From an uncultured Chlorobiaceae bacterium (GTDB taxonomy: Bacteria; Bacteroidota; Chlorobiia; Chlorobiales; Chlorobiaceae), in the NCBI GenBank assembly GCA_903917955.1, contig CAIXCO010000037.1:1-17951 (forward strand): a stretch of 17,951 bases of DNA, in the 5' to 3' direction. Below, in pieces: positions 7,079-14,506 of this stretch (within the stretch, counting starts at the first letter, position 1; each line of letters opens with the position of its first letter). The position numbers and the translations under genes are program-made. The notes below the pieces were generated by a model. That model saw only the letters and a list, made by a program, of their open reading frames with translations, made no database searches and had not been told where the DNA came from.

Positions 7079-7451
7079 GCCTTTGGCTGGTACTCAGGCA
7101 CGCATCGAAGAGCTGCGAAACACTATTGCAGAAAAAGAGGCGCAGATCAAAACAAGAGGCCGAAAACTGAAAGAGGAGATTGAGGCTGAGCTTTCGCCAA
7201 TGGAACTGGTCAGAAAACACCCTTTTCCGGCGACGGCTATTGTGTTTGCTGCCGGGTTGCTGCTTGGAAAAGGAGTGAGTGGCAAAAAAAGCACCTCACT
7301 GCCGAGCAGCCAAAAAGCTTGCGCTCCAGCGAAACGATCACCTTCGCGCACTGAAAGTGCACTCTCGGCTATCGGGCTTGAAGTGCTTCGCACCGTAAAG
7401 GAGCTTGGATTTGCCTCTCTTCAGCGCTATATCGACAAAAAAATCACATAG
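7062..7451 (+). CDS. Small protein of the YqjD/E cassette with one hydrophobic segment
   Basis: I do not recognise this 129-aa protein with certainty. Residues 10-45 form a charged coiled-coil-like helix (RIEELRNTIAEKEAQIKTRG...). A short hydrophobic stretch follows, VRKHPFPATAIVFAAGLLLGK, similar to the C-terminal anchor of DUF883 and DUF3618 proteins, then a low-complexity Ser/Lys/Ala linker and a final helix ending LQRYIDKKIT. It occupies the position of yqjK in the enterobacterial group. Its ATG lies within the previous gene (17-bp overlap). Probably a membrane-associated partner of the two proteins before it. Confidence 0.65.
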   Translation: MTPSNEPLAGTQARIEELRNTIAEKEAQIKTRGRKLKEEIEAELSPMELVRKHPFPATAIVFAAGLLLGKGVSGKKSTSLPSSQKACAPAKRSPSRTESALSAIGLEVLRTVKELGFASLQRYIDKKIT

Positions 7452-7473
7452 CAGTGCCCGTCACCTCCCTGCC

Positions 7474-7504
7474 CGGGCAAACGTGCCCGACAAGACTATC
7501 GGGC
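7474..7504 (+). repeat. Hairpin element, copy B
   Basis: CGGGCA (7474-7479) and TGCCCG (7484-7489) close an AACG loop with six perfect pairs. GCCCGA (7485-7490) can alternatively pair with TCGGGC (7499-7504). The stems share bases exactly as in the element at 1921-1947, and the sequence 7476-7497 matches 1922-1943 at 18 of 22 positions with pairing preserved. It starts 23 bp after a stop codon and ends 50 bp before the next ATG. No T-run follows, so a plain intrinsic terminator is unlikely. Confidence 0.5.
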
Positions 7505-7553
7505 TGCTCCAAAATCTCAACCCGTGTAATGCCTCGATATTACCTCCCTACTT

Positions 7554-10500
7554 ATGATCATTAAGCAAAAACATCCTGCAGTGCAGAACAAAGAGCACTT
7601 TTATGTCAACCGAAATGCCAGAGAGCTCTTCGGGTTGACTGATCCTGACTTTCTCTCGTTACCATCTTCCAGCCAGAAAAGTGTCGAAGCCTCGGAACGG
7701 CAGAGTGCCGTCATCAACGATTTTCTGAAAAAGCAGAAGGGTGCCGAGGCAAAACCGATACTGCCAGCCCAGTTCCACGGCATGAAACTGCTGCACGCCC
7801 TCTTTCACTCTCTCATGGCAAAAGCAATCGCGTTACGGCAACCAGACTTTCTTGACCGAGTCTACGGAACGCTGACCGAAGAGCTCTCCCCGGAGCAGTC
7901 GGAAGAGTACCTTGCCCGGTTTATCACCACCTTTCCTACGCAAAAGATCTTTGCCGGAGCAGAAACCACTGCCAACTGGCTGAAGCAGAGGAAGAACAAA
8001 AGGGAGCTCCTTGAGGAGGCTTTCCTTGTCTGGGTCAATAACCAGAACCCTGCTCTTGAGCAGTTTTCCGATCTTTTGACCGATGAGAACCTGCTCCGTG
8101 AGGCGGCCTACCAGAAGCTGATTATGACCATGCGAAGCTCAATGCAGGCGATGGGGCCGGTGGGGTTGGGCGACATTGACCTTGCCGAACTGCTTATCAA
8201 GCCAATACGACATGCACCAGCCTCAATCCTTGAGCAGCTTCGCTATATCCGCTTGAACTGGGGAGGGTTGCTTGAAGAGTCGCCCTTATGGGCATTGATG
8301 GCCGATGCCATTGATTTTATTGAGGATGAAGACAAGTACCTCTTTTTTGAGCGCATGACACAGGATCGGGCTCTCCGCAAAGATGGTCACGAATTTGAAA
8401 AAGAGGCCCATGTGCCCGAGTACAGCACTCCGGACGACGCCAATGCTCCGGCGAACTACTCTCTGGATTCATCGTGGATGCCAGAGGTGGTGATGCTTGC
8501 CAAAAGTACGTATGTCTGGCTCGACCAGCTCAGTAAACACTACCGGCGCCCGGTTAAACTGCTGCAGGATATTCCTGATGCTGAGCTTGACCTTATTGCT
8601 GAGCGGGGTTTTACGGCATTATGGCTGATAGGGCTTTGGCAGCGAAGCTATGCCTCACAAAAAATCAAGCAGCTCCATGGCAATCCCGAAGCAAAGGCCT
8701 CCGCTTATGCTCTTGAAAAATATGAGATTTCCAGCGATATCGGTGGACATGATGGGTATGAGAACCTCCGGCAGAGGGCGGGGCAGCGCGGCATCCGTCT
8801 TGCCAGCGACATGGTGCCCAACCACACCGCAATGGATTCTGAGTTGGTACGGAACAATCCTGACTGGTTTCTCTCTTCCGAAAACGCCCCCTACTACAAC
8901 TACTCCTATAACGGGCCAAACCTCAGCAATGACTCCCGCTACGGAATCTACCTTGAAGATGGTTACTGGAACCGTTCCGATGCAGCGGTCAGTTTCAAGC
9001 GGGTTGATTACCTGACTGGCGATACGCGCTACATCTATCATGGCAATGACGGTACCATCATGCCATGGAACGATACTGCGCAGTTGAACTTTCTCAGTCG
9101 GGAGGTACGCGAGGGGGTGATTCAGCAGATTCTGCATGTTGCTCGAATGTTCCCCATCATCCGTTTCGATGCGGCAATGGTGTTGGCAAAACGACACATT
9201 CAGCGCCTCTGGTTTCCGCTTCATGGCCACAGCGCCGCAATCCCTTCGCGCTCATCCTGTGCCATGAGCATGACAGAATTTGATGCGGCTATACCGGAAG
9301 AGTTTTGGCGCGAGGTGGTTGACCGAATTCAGCTTGAAGTGCCCGATACCCTGCTGCTGGCTGAAGCGTTCTGGATGCTCGAAGGCTATTTTGTCCGTAC
9401 GCTTGGTATGCACCGGGTCTATAACAGCGCCTTCATGCACATGCTCAAAAAGGAGGATAATGCCAATTATCGCCACCTGATCAAGAACACGCTCGAATTT
9501 GACCCGGAAATTCTCAAGCGCTATGTCAACTTCATGAACAATCCTGATGAAGATACGGCCATTGCGCAGTTTGGACGGGGTGATAAATATTTTGGCGTCT
9601 GTATGATGATGCTGACTACGCCCGGTCTTCCAATGTTTGGCCATGGGCAGGTAGAGGGCTTTACCGAAAAGTACGGCATGGAGTATGCCAAAGCCTATTA
9701 TGATGAGCAGCCGGACGAACACCTCGTCTGGCGCCACTACCATGAGATCTTTCCCATCATGAAAAAGCGTCCGCTCTTTGCGGAGGTCTGCAACTTTTTT
9801 CTCTATGATTTCTATTCGCCGGAAGGGGCGGTTAACGAAAATGTTTTTGCCTATTCGAACCGGCTTGGAGAGGAGAGGGCCCTTGTCATTTTTAACAACT
9901 GCTTTGAGCAGACTACCGGCTGGATTAAAACATCGGTCGGCTACCGCCAGAACGGCGAAATCCGGCAGAGCTCCCTTTCTGATGGGCTCAACTTCAGCCA
10001 TCAGCAGAACTCCTTTGTTGTTTTCCGCGATCATGCAAGTGGACTTGAATTTATCCGCTCGGTCCGCGAAATTGCCGACAAGGGGCTCCTCGTTGCGCTC
10101 GATGGCTACAAGTACAATGTCTTCCTTGACTTCAGGGAGGTCGTGCCCTCAAAACTCAGGCCCTACGACCGGCTTTCGGAAGAGCTCAACGGGCGAGGAA
10201 CCCCGTCAATAGAGCGAGCAGCCCTCACCATGAGCCTCTCTCCGCTGCACCGGACAGTGAGCACAGCTCTTACCTCCCTCTTGCTCTCTACGAAAGAACA
10301 AAAGAGTGAGGAGGAGGAGAATATTCCGTCGTTTGAAACAACCCTTACGGCACTGCTCGACACCGTTGCCCTGCAGTTCAGTGAACTTATGGACGTGCCG
10401 CTTGTTGCAACAAAAGATTTTGCCGCACAGGCGACTGAGCTTTATTGTCGGGCACTCCTCGTTCCAGCTCTTCTGAAAAAAGAGCCAACTTCCCGAAAAC

Positions 10501-11057
10501 TTCAGGCAGCTCTTGGCCTCAGCAGCAACGATGAGGCGGAGTACAGTGCCATTGTACGGCAGTGGATTGTGCTTGATGCACTGCAGCAGATAACGGCATC
10601 AACTGGAGAACTCCACTCAAACCTTATTGATGACTGGTTGATGGATGATGCGCTCAAAACAGTCTATCAGGCATCACCAATGCTCGGCATTCCGGGCGAG
10701 CACCTACCCGATCTGCTGGTCTGCATGATCACTCCAAAGCCTGCACCCGCACCGGATGAAACGCTGGATGTACGCCTGCTCACTCTGGTACAAACGCTCT
10801 CGACACTCAATCAACGGCATCTGGGCCGCATGTTACAGTTTGATGACCGGCATCAGAAAAGCTGGTTCCGTGAACATCGCTTCAGCATCCTTGTGGCCTG
10901 GTTCGCCTTGCAGGAGTTGTTGCAGGAGCAAAAAAACCTTGCTGAGCTGGAAGCATCTGTCGCAGAATGGGAAGAGGCATCTGAAAAGCTCGACATGCAG
11001 GCGTTCCTTTCTGGCTATGAAATGGGTGAATTGTTGCGGGGATGTTTGCAGGGATAG
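7554..11057 (+). CDS. Large GH13 alpha-amylase-family enzyme with N- and C-terminal extensions
   Basis: The 1167-aa protein holds a GH13 barrel at about residues 340-760. Region I is DMVPNH (Asp419-His424). Region II is IRFDAAM with the probable nucleophile Asp539. Region III is LLLAEAFW with probable acid/base Glu604. Region IV is FMNNPDED with Asp665, where the usual His before Asp is replaced by Pro. About 300 mostly helical residues precede the barrel and about 300 follow a beta-rich domain; both are unlike standard amylases. No signal peptide is visible, so it is probably cytoplasmic and acts on glycogen or maltodextrins by hydrolysis or glucan transfer. The Pro-Asp in region IV is reminiscent of the GlgE-type maltosyltransferases. 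The ATG at 7554 has no ribosome binding site. Transcription ends at a strong hairpin two bases after the stop. Family certain, reaction unknown. Confidence 0.88.
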   Translation: MIIKQKHPAVQNKEHFYVNRNARELFGLTDPDFLSLPSSSQKSVEASERQSAVINDFLKKQKGAEAKPILPAQFHGMKLLHALFHSLMAKAIALRQPDFLDRVYGTLTEELSPEQSEEYLARFITTFPTQKIFAGAETTANWLKQRKNKRELLEEAFLVWVNNQNPALEQFSDLLTDENLLREAAYQKLIMTMRSSMQAMGPVGLGDIDLAELLIKPIRHAPASILEQLRYIRLNWGGLLEESPLWALMADAIDFIEDEDKYLFFERMTQDRALRKDGHEFEKEAHVPEYSTPDDANAPANYSLDSSWMPEVVMLAKSTYVWLDQLSKHYRRPVKLLQDIPDAELDLIAERGFTALWLIGLWQRSYASQKIKQLHGNPEAKASAYALEKYEISSDIGGHDGYENLRQRAGQRGIRLASDMVPNHTAMDSELVRNNPDWFLSSENAPYYNYSYNGPNLSNDSRYGIYLEDGYWNRSDAAVSFKRVDYLTGDTRYIYHGNDGTIMPWNDTAQLNFLSREVREGVIQQILHVARMFPIIRFDAAMVLAKRHIQRLWFPLHGHSAAIPSRSSCAMSMTEFDAAIPEEFWREVVDRIQLEVPDTLLLAEAFWMLEGYFVRTLGMHRVYNSAFMHMLKKEDNANYRHLIKNTLEFDPEILKRYVNFMNNPDEDTAIAQFGRGDKYFGVCMMMLTTPGLPMFGHGQVEGFTEKYGMEYAKAYYDEQPDEHLVWRHYHEIFPIMKKRPLFAEVCNFFLYDFYSPEGAVNENVFAYSNRLGEERALVIFNNCFEQTTGWIKTSVGYRQNGEIRQSSLSDGLNFSHQQNSFVVFRDHASGLEFIRSVREIADKGLLVALDGYKYNVFLDFREVVPSKLRPYDRLSEELNGRGTPSIERAALTMSLSPLHRTVSTALTSLLLSTKEQKSEEEENIPSFETTLTALLDTVALQFSELMDVPLVATKDFAAQATELYCRALLVPALLKKEPTSRKLQAALGLSSNDEAEYSAIVRQWIVLDALQQITASTGELHSNLIDDWLMDDALKTVYQASPMLGIPGEHLPDLLVCMITPKPAPAPDETLDVRLLTLVQTLSTLNQRHLGRMLQFDDRHQKSWFREHRFSILVAWFALQELLQEQKNLAELEASVAEWEEASEKLDMQAFLSGYEMGELLRGCLQG

Positions 11058-11058
11058 A

Positions 11059-11093
11059 ACAACAAAAGCCCGGCTGAACCGGGCTTTTGTTGT
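11059..11093. terminator. Bidirectional intrinsic terminator
   Basis: A perfect 15-bp stem (11059-11073 with 11079-11093) closes a CTGAA loop. The GC core GCCCGG is flanked by AAAA on the left and TTTT on the right, so it works on both strands. It lies between the convergent amylase-family gene (ends 11057) and petB (ends 11114). Confidence 0.93.
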
Positions 11094-11113
11094 GGGAAAG
11101 AGCGAGTGCTCAT

Positions 11114-12304
11114 TTACCAGCCATACTCTGCAAAAACACGATAGGTGTTGATGACCAGACCTGCAAGATAGAGAAGACCTATGATGGTGAATATCGGACT
11201 TTTCTGCTCTTGTGAGGCACGACGGTCAAGAAATGGAACCAGAAACCAGAAACCAGCACCCAGAGTAATAACGAAGATCGCTATAAGTTCGCCGTTTGGG
11301 AAGCTGAAATCTTTAAGCATGAGGAACTGTGCCCAGAAATACCATTCCGGCTTGATGCCCATCGGCGCAGGTGCAAGAGGATTGGCCTCATTCCCTATTG
11401 GCCCCGGGAAAAACACTGACAGGTAGAGAATCAGGGCAAAACCAATCAGCCAACCGATAGCATCCTTTGCGAGGAAGGTGGGGAAAAATTTCTCATACCC
11501 TTTGATGCGTCCAGTCTCTTTATAGCCGATTGGCGTTGAAGTACCAAGAATCTGCACAAGCAGAAGATGGGCTGAAAGAAGCAGCAGGAGAAGACCGGGC
11601 AGCAGTACAACGTGCACGGAGAACATACGGGTAAGCGTTTCACCGGTAACCTCTTCACCACCACGAAGAATGTTGACGATAAAAGCACCGCCTGGCGCAA
11701 CTTTGGGCACTTCGGTACCAACCTGGGTTGCAAAGAATGCAATCTCGTTCCAGGGAAGAAGATAGCCAGTAAATCCAAAACCGAGAGTGAGTACAAAAAG
11801 CACAGAACCCGTCAACCACATCAACTCACGTGGTTTACGGTAGGACTTCATGAAAAAGGAGCTGAACATGTGCACAAAAACCATCAGAACCATGAGGTTC
11901 GCTGACCATGCATGGATCTGGCGAACAAGCCAGCCGAAAGAGACCTCTCGCTGAAGAAAGACAAATGAGGCAAAGGCATCAGCAGTCGTTGGTTTGTAGT
12001 ACTGCATCAGCAGCAGCCCTGTAACGATCTGTACCATGAAAAAGAAGAGACCAAGGCCGCCAAAATAGTACCAGAATGAGAGGCGGTGTTTTGGAACTTC
12101 CTTTTTCTTCAGGTAATCGATTACCGGTATGACGACAGCAAAGCGCTCCTGAAACCATAAGCCAACCTGAGTGACACGGGAATCCTTGTATGGATTCGCG
12201 TCGGCACGCTCTACCGGGGGTTTATAGACACCGCCTTTGGTCACGACGGGGTTCTGCTTGGCCGGAGCACTTCCTGCCATAGCGTTCTGATTGTTTTCAG
12301 CCAT
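11114..12304 (-). CDS. petB: Cytochrome b of the Rieske/cytochrome b complex (fused b6-IV type)
   Basis: The 396-aa membrane protein is the quinol-oxidising cytochrome b. Haem ligands are His131 and His145 (13 residues between) and His231 and His246 (14 between); the 14-residue spacing in the second helix is that of cytochrome b6 rather than mitochondrial cytochrome b. The Qo-site motif PEWY is at 319-322, in a C-terminal part equivalent to subunit IV, so both halves are fused. At the position of the b6 haem-c cysteine there is a tyrosine (SFWYYFGG), so covalent haem c is not expected. A hydrophilic N-terminal extension of about 45 residues precedes the first helix region. AGGA lies before the ATG. 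It follows petC by 35 bp and forms an operon with it. It transfers electrons from menaquinol towards the photosynthetic reaction centre. Confidence 0.95.
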   Translation of the reverse strand: MAENNQNAMAGSAPAKQNPVVTKGGVYKPPVERADANPYKDSRVTQVGLWFQERFAVVIPVIDYLKKKEVPKHRLSFWYYFGGLGLFFFMVQIVTGLLLMQYYKPTTADAFASFVFLQREVSFGWLVRQIHAWSANLMVLMVFVHMFSSFFMKSYRKPRELMWLTGSVLFVLTLGFGFTGYLLPWNEIAFFATQVGTEVPKVAPGGAFIVNILRGGEEVTGETLTRMFSVHVVLLPGLLLLLLSAHLLLVQILGTSTPIGYKETGRIKGYEKFFPTFLAKDAIGWLIGFALILYLSVFFPGPIGNEANPLAPAPMGIKPEWYFWAQFLMLKDFSFPNGELIAIFVITLGAGFWFLVPFLDRRASQEQKSPIFTIIGLLYLAGLVINTYRVFAEYGW

Positions 12305-12339
12305 CTTTCCTGACTCCCTTGGTTTTCAAGAATTAAAGG

Positions 12340-12885
12340 TTAAGCTTTCGCAATAATGAGATTTTCCCCTTCAACCCTTGCTTTAAACGCTGGCAGGGGT
12401 AAAGGCTGAGGGCCGGAGATGATCTCTCCCGTCTGTTTGTATTTTGCTCCATGACAGGGGCAGGATAGTAAATTCTGGGCATTGTCCCAATGCACAAGGC
12501 AGCCGAGGTGGGTACAGACAGCACTGCACGCCGTGAGCTGACCGTTATCGTTGACGACGATCACCTTGTCTTTGTTAAACTGGAAAATTTTTCCGCTGTT
12601 TTCAGGGACTTCAGAAGCTTTTCCGACAACCAGTTCATTGAGGTTTGAAAAACTTTTGACGGGAGGAACAATGTAGCGGATCACGGGATAGATAGTCGAT
12701 ATTGCGACGGCTGCACCGATTCCACCCACAATTTTTCCAAGAAAACTGCGACGCTCAAAATCAACCTCTTTCAACCCCTGATCACGAGGCTTGCCAGCCA
12801 AACATGCTCCGGCTGAAGAGGGTGACGCACCATCTCCAAGTCCACCCAATCTTGACGGGCTCTTGAAATTACCTTGTTGTGCCAT
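12340..12885 (-). CDS. petC: Rieske [2Fe-2S] iron-sulfur protein
   Basis: From the ATG at 12885 the protein has 181 residues. The cluster boxes are CTHLGC (124-129) and CPCHGA (142-147): ligands Cys124, His126, Cys142 and His145, with Cys129-Cys144 as the stabilising disulfide. A twin-arginine-like ERRSFLG (44-50) precedes the single anchor helix IVGGIGAAVAISTIYPVI, so Tat export with retained anchor is likely. The Pro loop GPQPLPLP follows the cluster. The frame extends 16 codons further upstream, but the start at 12885 has AGGAG 10 bases before it and gives the usual length. It accepts an electron from quinol bound at PetB and passes it to cytochrome c. Confidence 0.96.
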   Translation of the reverse strand: MAQQGNFKSPSRLGGLGDGASPSSAGACLAGKPRDQGLKEVDFERRSFLGKIVGGIGAAVAISTIYPVIRYIVPPVKSFSNLNELVVGKASEVPENSGKIFQFNKDKVIVVNDNGQLTACSAVCTHLGCLVHWDNAQNLLSCPCHGAKYKQTGEIISGPQPLPLPAFKARVEGENLIIAKA

Positions 12886-13058
12886 TACAACCTGTCTCCT
12901 TTTTAAATCTATTGTTATAAAATCAAAAAGCATCTACCACCCATGGGTTAAACAGTAACCACTGTCACAGATTTTTTCTGTGATGCAGTTCTGTGCCACG
13001 GCAACTTTTTACGCATAAAATCTATTCTAACCCAAAGAGAATGGAATTTATAATTTTT
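12886..13058 (-). promoter_or_regulatory. petC upstream region with an inverted repeat
   Basis: The 173 bp between crtC and petC contain a perfect 7-bp inverted repeat, TCACAGA (12965-12971) and TCTGTGA (12977-12983), around five T. It lies 80-98 bp upstream of the petC ATG. It could be an operator for petCB or a weak hairpin closing the crtC transcript; no U-run follows on the - strand. A second weak repeat, ATTCT/AGAAT, sits just after the crtC stop (13024-13042). I cannot place -35 and -10 boxes with confidence. Confidence 0.35.
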
Positions 13059-14189
13059 TCACCGATTATTCCAATCCAAAGAGCGCTTAAAACTATTATA
13101 GCTCTTGTACATGATCGACGACTCGCCATCCCGCCAGATCCGGCAACGAGTAAAAAAGCGCATAAACCTTGATTGCAGGCGGGCAGGATTAAGAAATTCC
13201 GAGATACCCCCGATTCCCTCAACGTTGCGGCCCTCTTTCTGCAATGAGATTGTGGATGCAAACCTGAGATAAAACGGACCTGTGTCCAGCACTCGTTCAT
13301 GATGAATCCTCAGCATGGTATCGTCATAGTGCAAATCAAGATCACGGCTATGGAGAGGAGAAAAAAGCCCTTTTTTAAAATTGCTTTCATGAAATCGCAG
13401 GGTATCATGAATGGTGACGGTTTCACTCATGTTATCGTGCAGAACCAGCAGCGCAAGGGGTTGATAGTCGTTGTTTTTAAAAAAAACCACATAATAAACC
13501 AGATCGAACTCCCTTGAAAAAGCCCTGCCCCAGTACCAGCGGGAGATGTACTCCTGAATGGGTACAGCGCCAAGGTTATGGTCATGATAGCCGTTTGCCT
13601 TGAGAGGAATCGTGCGAATCGCGCCACTTTTTTGCTCAGTAATGGTAATCGTTCCGTCAACGTCAGCCTTGGGGACACTCAAAAGCCACTGGTGCAGAGG
13701 AACCTTGCCGTTATTGTTGGTATCTTTTTTTTCAAAGAGAATCCTCCGCTGCACCTTGAACAACAGGGTTGCTTTCACCGCTTTGTGTCGGGAAGGGAAG
13801 GCAAAATCGATCTCAAGAGCGTATTCGTCCCTCAATGCGTCATGGGTAAAGAGATTCTTTTCGAACCGGACGCCGAGCTCAGAGTGACTGCTTTCAAAAA
13901 GCTCACGACGCCCCTCCTTGATGAAGTTTACAATCTCCCTACCGTTTTCATATAACTGGAAACTGAAGCCGGAGTAACTGGAAGGATGAGGGGGTGGGGA
14001 ACACTTTTGTTGTTTCCACTTGTCATAATGGCTGGTGTAAGAAGGGGAGAAGGGAAAGCCGGAAAACCAGATAAGCACCAACGAAAAACCACTCTTTGTA
14101 TCTTCTGCATCGAAATACCACCATTCATAAGCTCCCGGCTCCTGCATCTTGTGCCAGAGTTCCTGATCAAGCTTTGTGGTAATATTCAT
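13059..14189 (-). CDS. crtC: Carotenoid 1,2-hydratase (CrtC family)
   Basis: The 376-aa protein matches the CrtC/AttH lipocalin-like family: GAYEWWYFDAED near the N-terminus (residues 19-30), YHDHNLGAVP (201-210) and SRWYWGRAFS (216-225), the conserved Asp-His-Asn and Trp-x-Trp-Gly-Arg-Ala blocks. CrtC adds water to the 1,2 double bond of acyclic carotenoid ends. In green sulfur bacteria it leads to hydroxychlorobactene-type pigments of the chlorosome and membrane. No signal peptide is visible. The ATG at 14189 has no clear ribosome binding site. It is transcribed in the same direction as petC-petB, 173 bp upstream, which fits a photosynthesis gene neighbourhood. Confidence 0.88.
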   Translation of the reverse strand: MNITTKLDQELWHKMQEPGAYEWWYFDAEDTKSGFSLVLIWFSGFPFSPSYTSHYDKWKQQKCSPPPHPSSYSGFSFQLYENGREIVNFIKEGRRELFESSHSELGVRFEKNLFTHDALRDEYALEIDFAFPSRHKAVKATLLFKVQRRILFEKKDTNNNGKVPLHQWLLSVPKADVDGTITITEQKSGAIRTIPLKANGYHDHNLGAVPIQEYISRWYWGRAFSREFDLVYYVVFFKNNDYQPLALLVLHDNMSETVTIHDTLRFHESNFKKGLFSPLHSRDLDLHYDDTMLRIHHERVLDTGPFYLRFASTISLQKEGRNVEGIGGISEFLNPARLQSRFMRFFTRCRIWRDGESSIMYKSYNSFKRSLDWNNR

Positions 14190-14337
14190 GCGAGCGGTTG
14201 GTGATGTTCAAACTCGGAACCATTACAGGAGAACCTTGCTTGACAGAGGCTAAGCCAGGTAACGGTTGAGCGAAAGGGAAAAAAAGAGGGAGAATGCTTC
14301 CTGCAATTGAGACACCATAAAAAGTAGTACCCCGGAG
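14190..14337. other. Intergenic region between tRNA-Phe and crtC
   Basis: No gene is seen in these 148 bp. On the - strand a polypyrimidine stretch (around 14272-14292) follows the tRNA, but no stable hairpin precedes it, so the tRNA terminator is unclear. The crtC promoter should lie here; I find no good match. Confidence 0.4.
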
Positions 14338-14410
14338 TGGACAGAGAGGGAATCGAACCCACGACACAAGGATTTTCAGTCCTTTGCTCTACCAACTGAG
14401 CTATCTGTCC
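14338..14410 (-). tRNA. tRNA-Phe (GAA)
   Basis: The - strand folds into a complete 73-nt cloverleaf. The acceptor stem is GGACAGA/TCTGTCC with discriminator A. The D arm is GCTC-AGTTGGTA-GAGC. The anticodon arm is AAGGA-CTGAAAA-TCCTT, giving anticodon GAA, and the variable loop is GTGTC. The T arm is GTGGG-TTCGATT-CCCTC. The T stem contains one U-U mismatch (positions 50-64). The 3' CCA is not encoded. Confidence 0.97.
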
Positions 14411-14422
14411 ATCAAGAGGCAG

Positions 14423-14428
14423 AATATA
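14423..14428 (-). promoter_or_regulatory. Possible -10 box for tRNA-Phe
   Basis: On the - strand TATATT ends 12 bases before the mature 5' end of the tRNA. A T-rich TTTTGT about 17 bases further upstream is a poor -35 match. Since a terminator for gltX lies immediately upstream, the tRNA needs its own promoter. Confidence 0.4.
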
Positions 14429-14452
14429 GGAATAATTTTTTCAGAACAAAAG

Positions 14453-14490
14453 AAAAAAAAACATAAGGGGTGCGCAAGTGCGCATTCCCT
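14453..14490 (-). terminator. Intrinsic terminator of gltX
   Basis: On the - strand a hairpin (14490-14466) has the core TGCGC-AAGT-GCGCA-type stem extended by G-C pairs. It is followed, after five bases, by a run of T (complement of the A-run 14453-14461). It begins 17 bp after the gltX stop codon and separates gltX from tRNA-Phe. Confidence 0.8.
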
Positions 14491-14506
14491 GCTTCTGCCT
14501 GCCCTG

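Noticed and set aside
9252..10034. 260-codon open frame on the - strand inside the GH13 gene
   Set aside because: Antisense to catalytic regions III and IV of the enzyme; no recognisable domain or ribosome binding site.
12965..12983. CRP/FNR-type site
   Set aside because: The half-sites are in the reverse orientation (TCACA first, TGTGA second), opposite to the CRP consensus.
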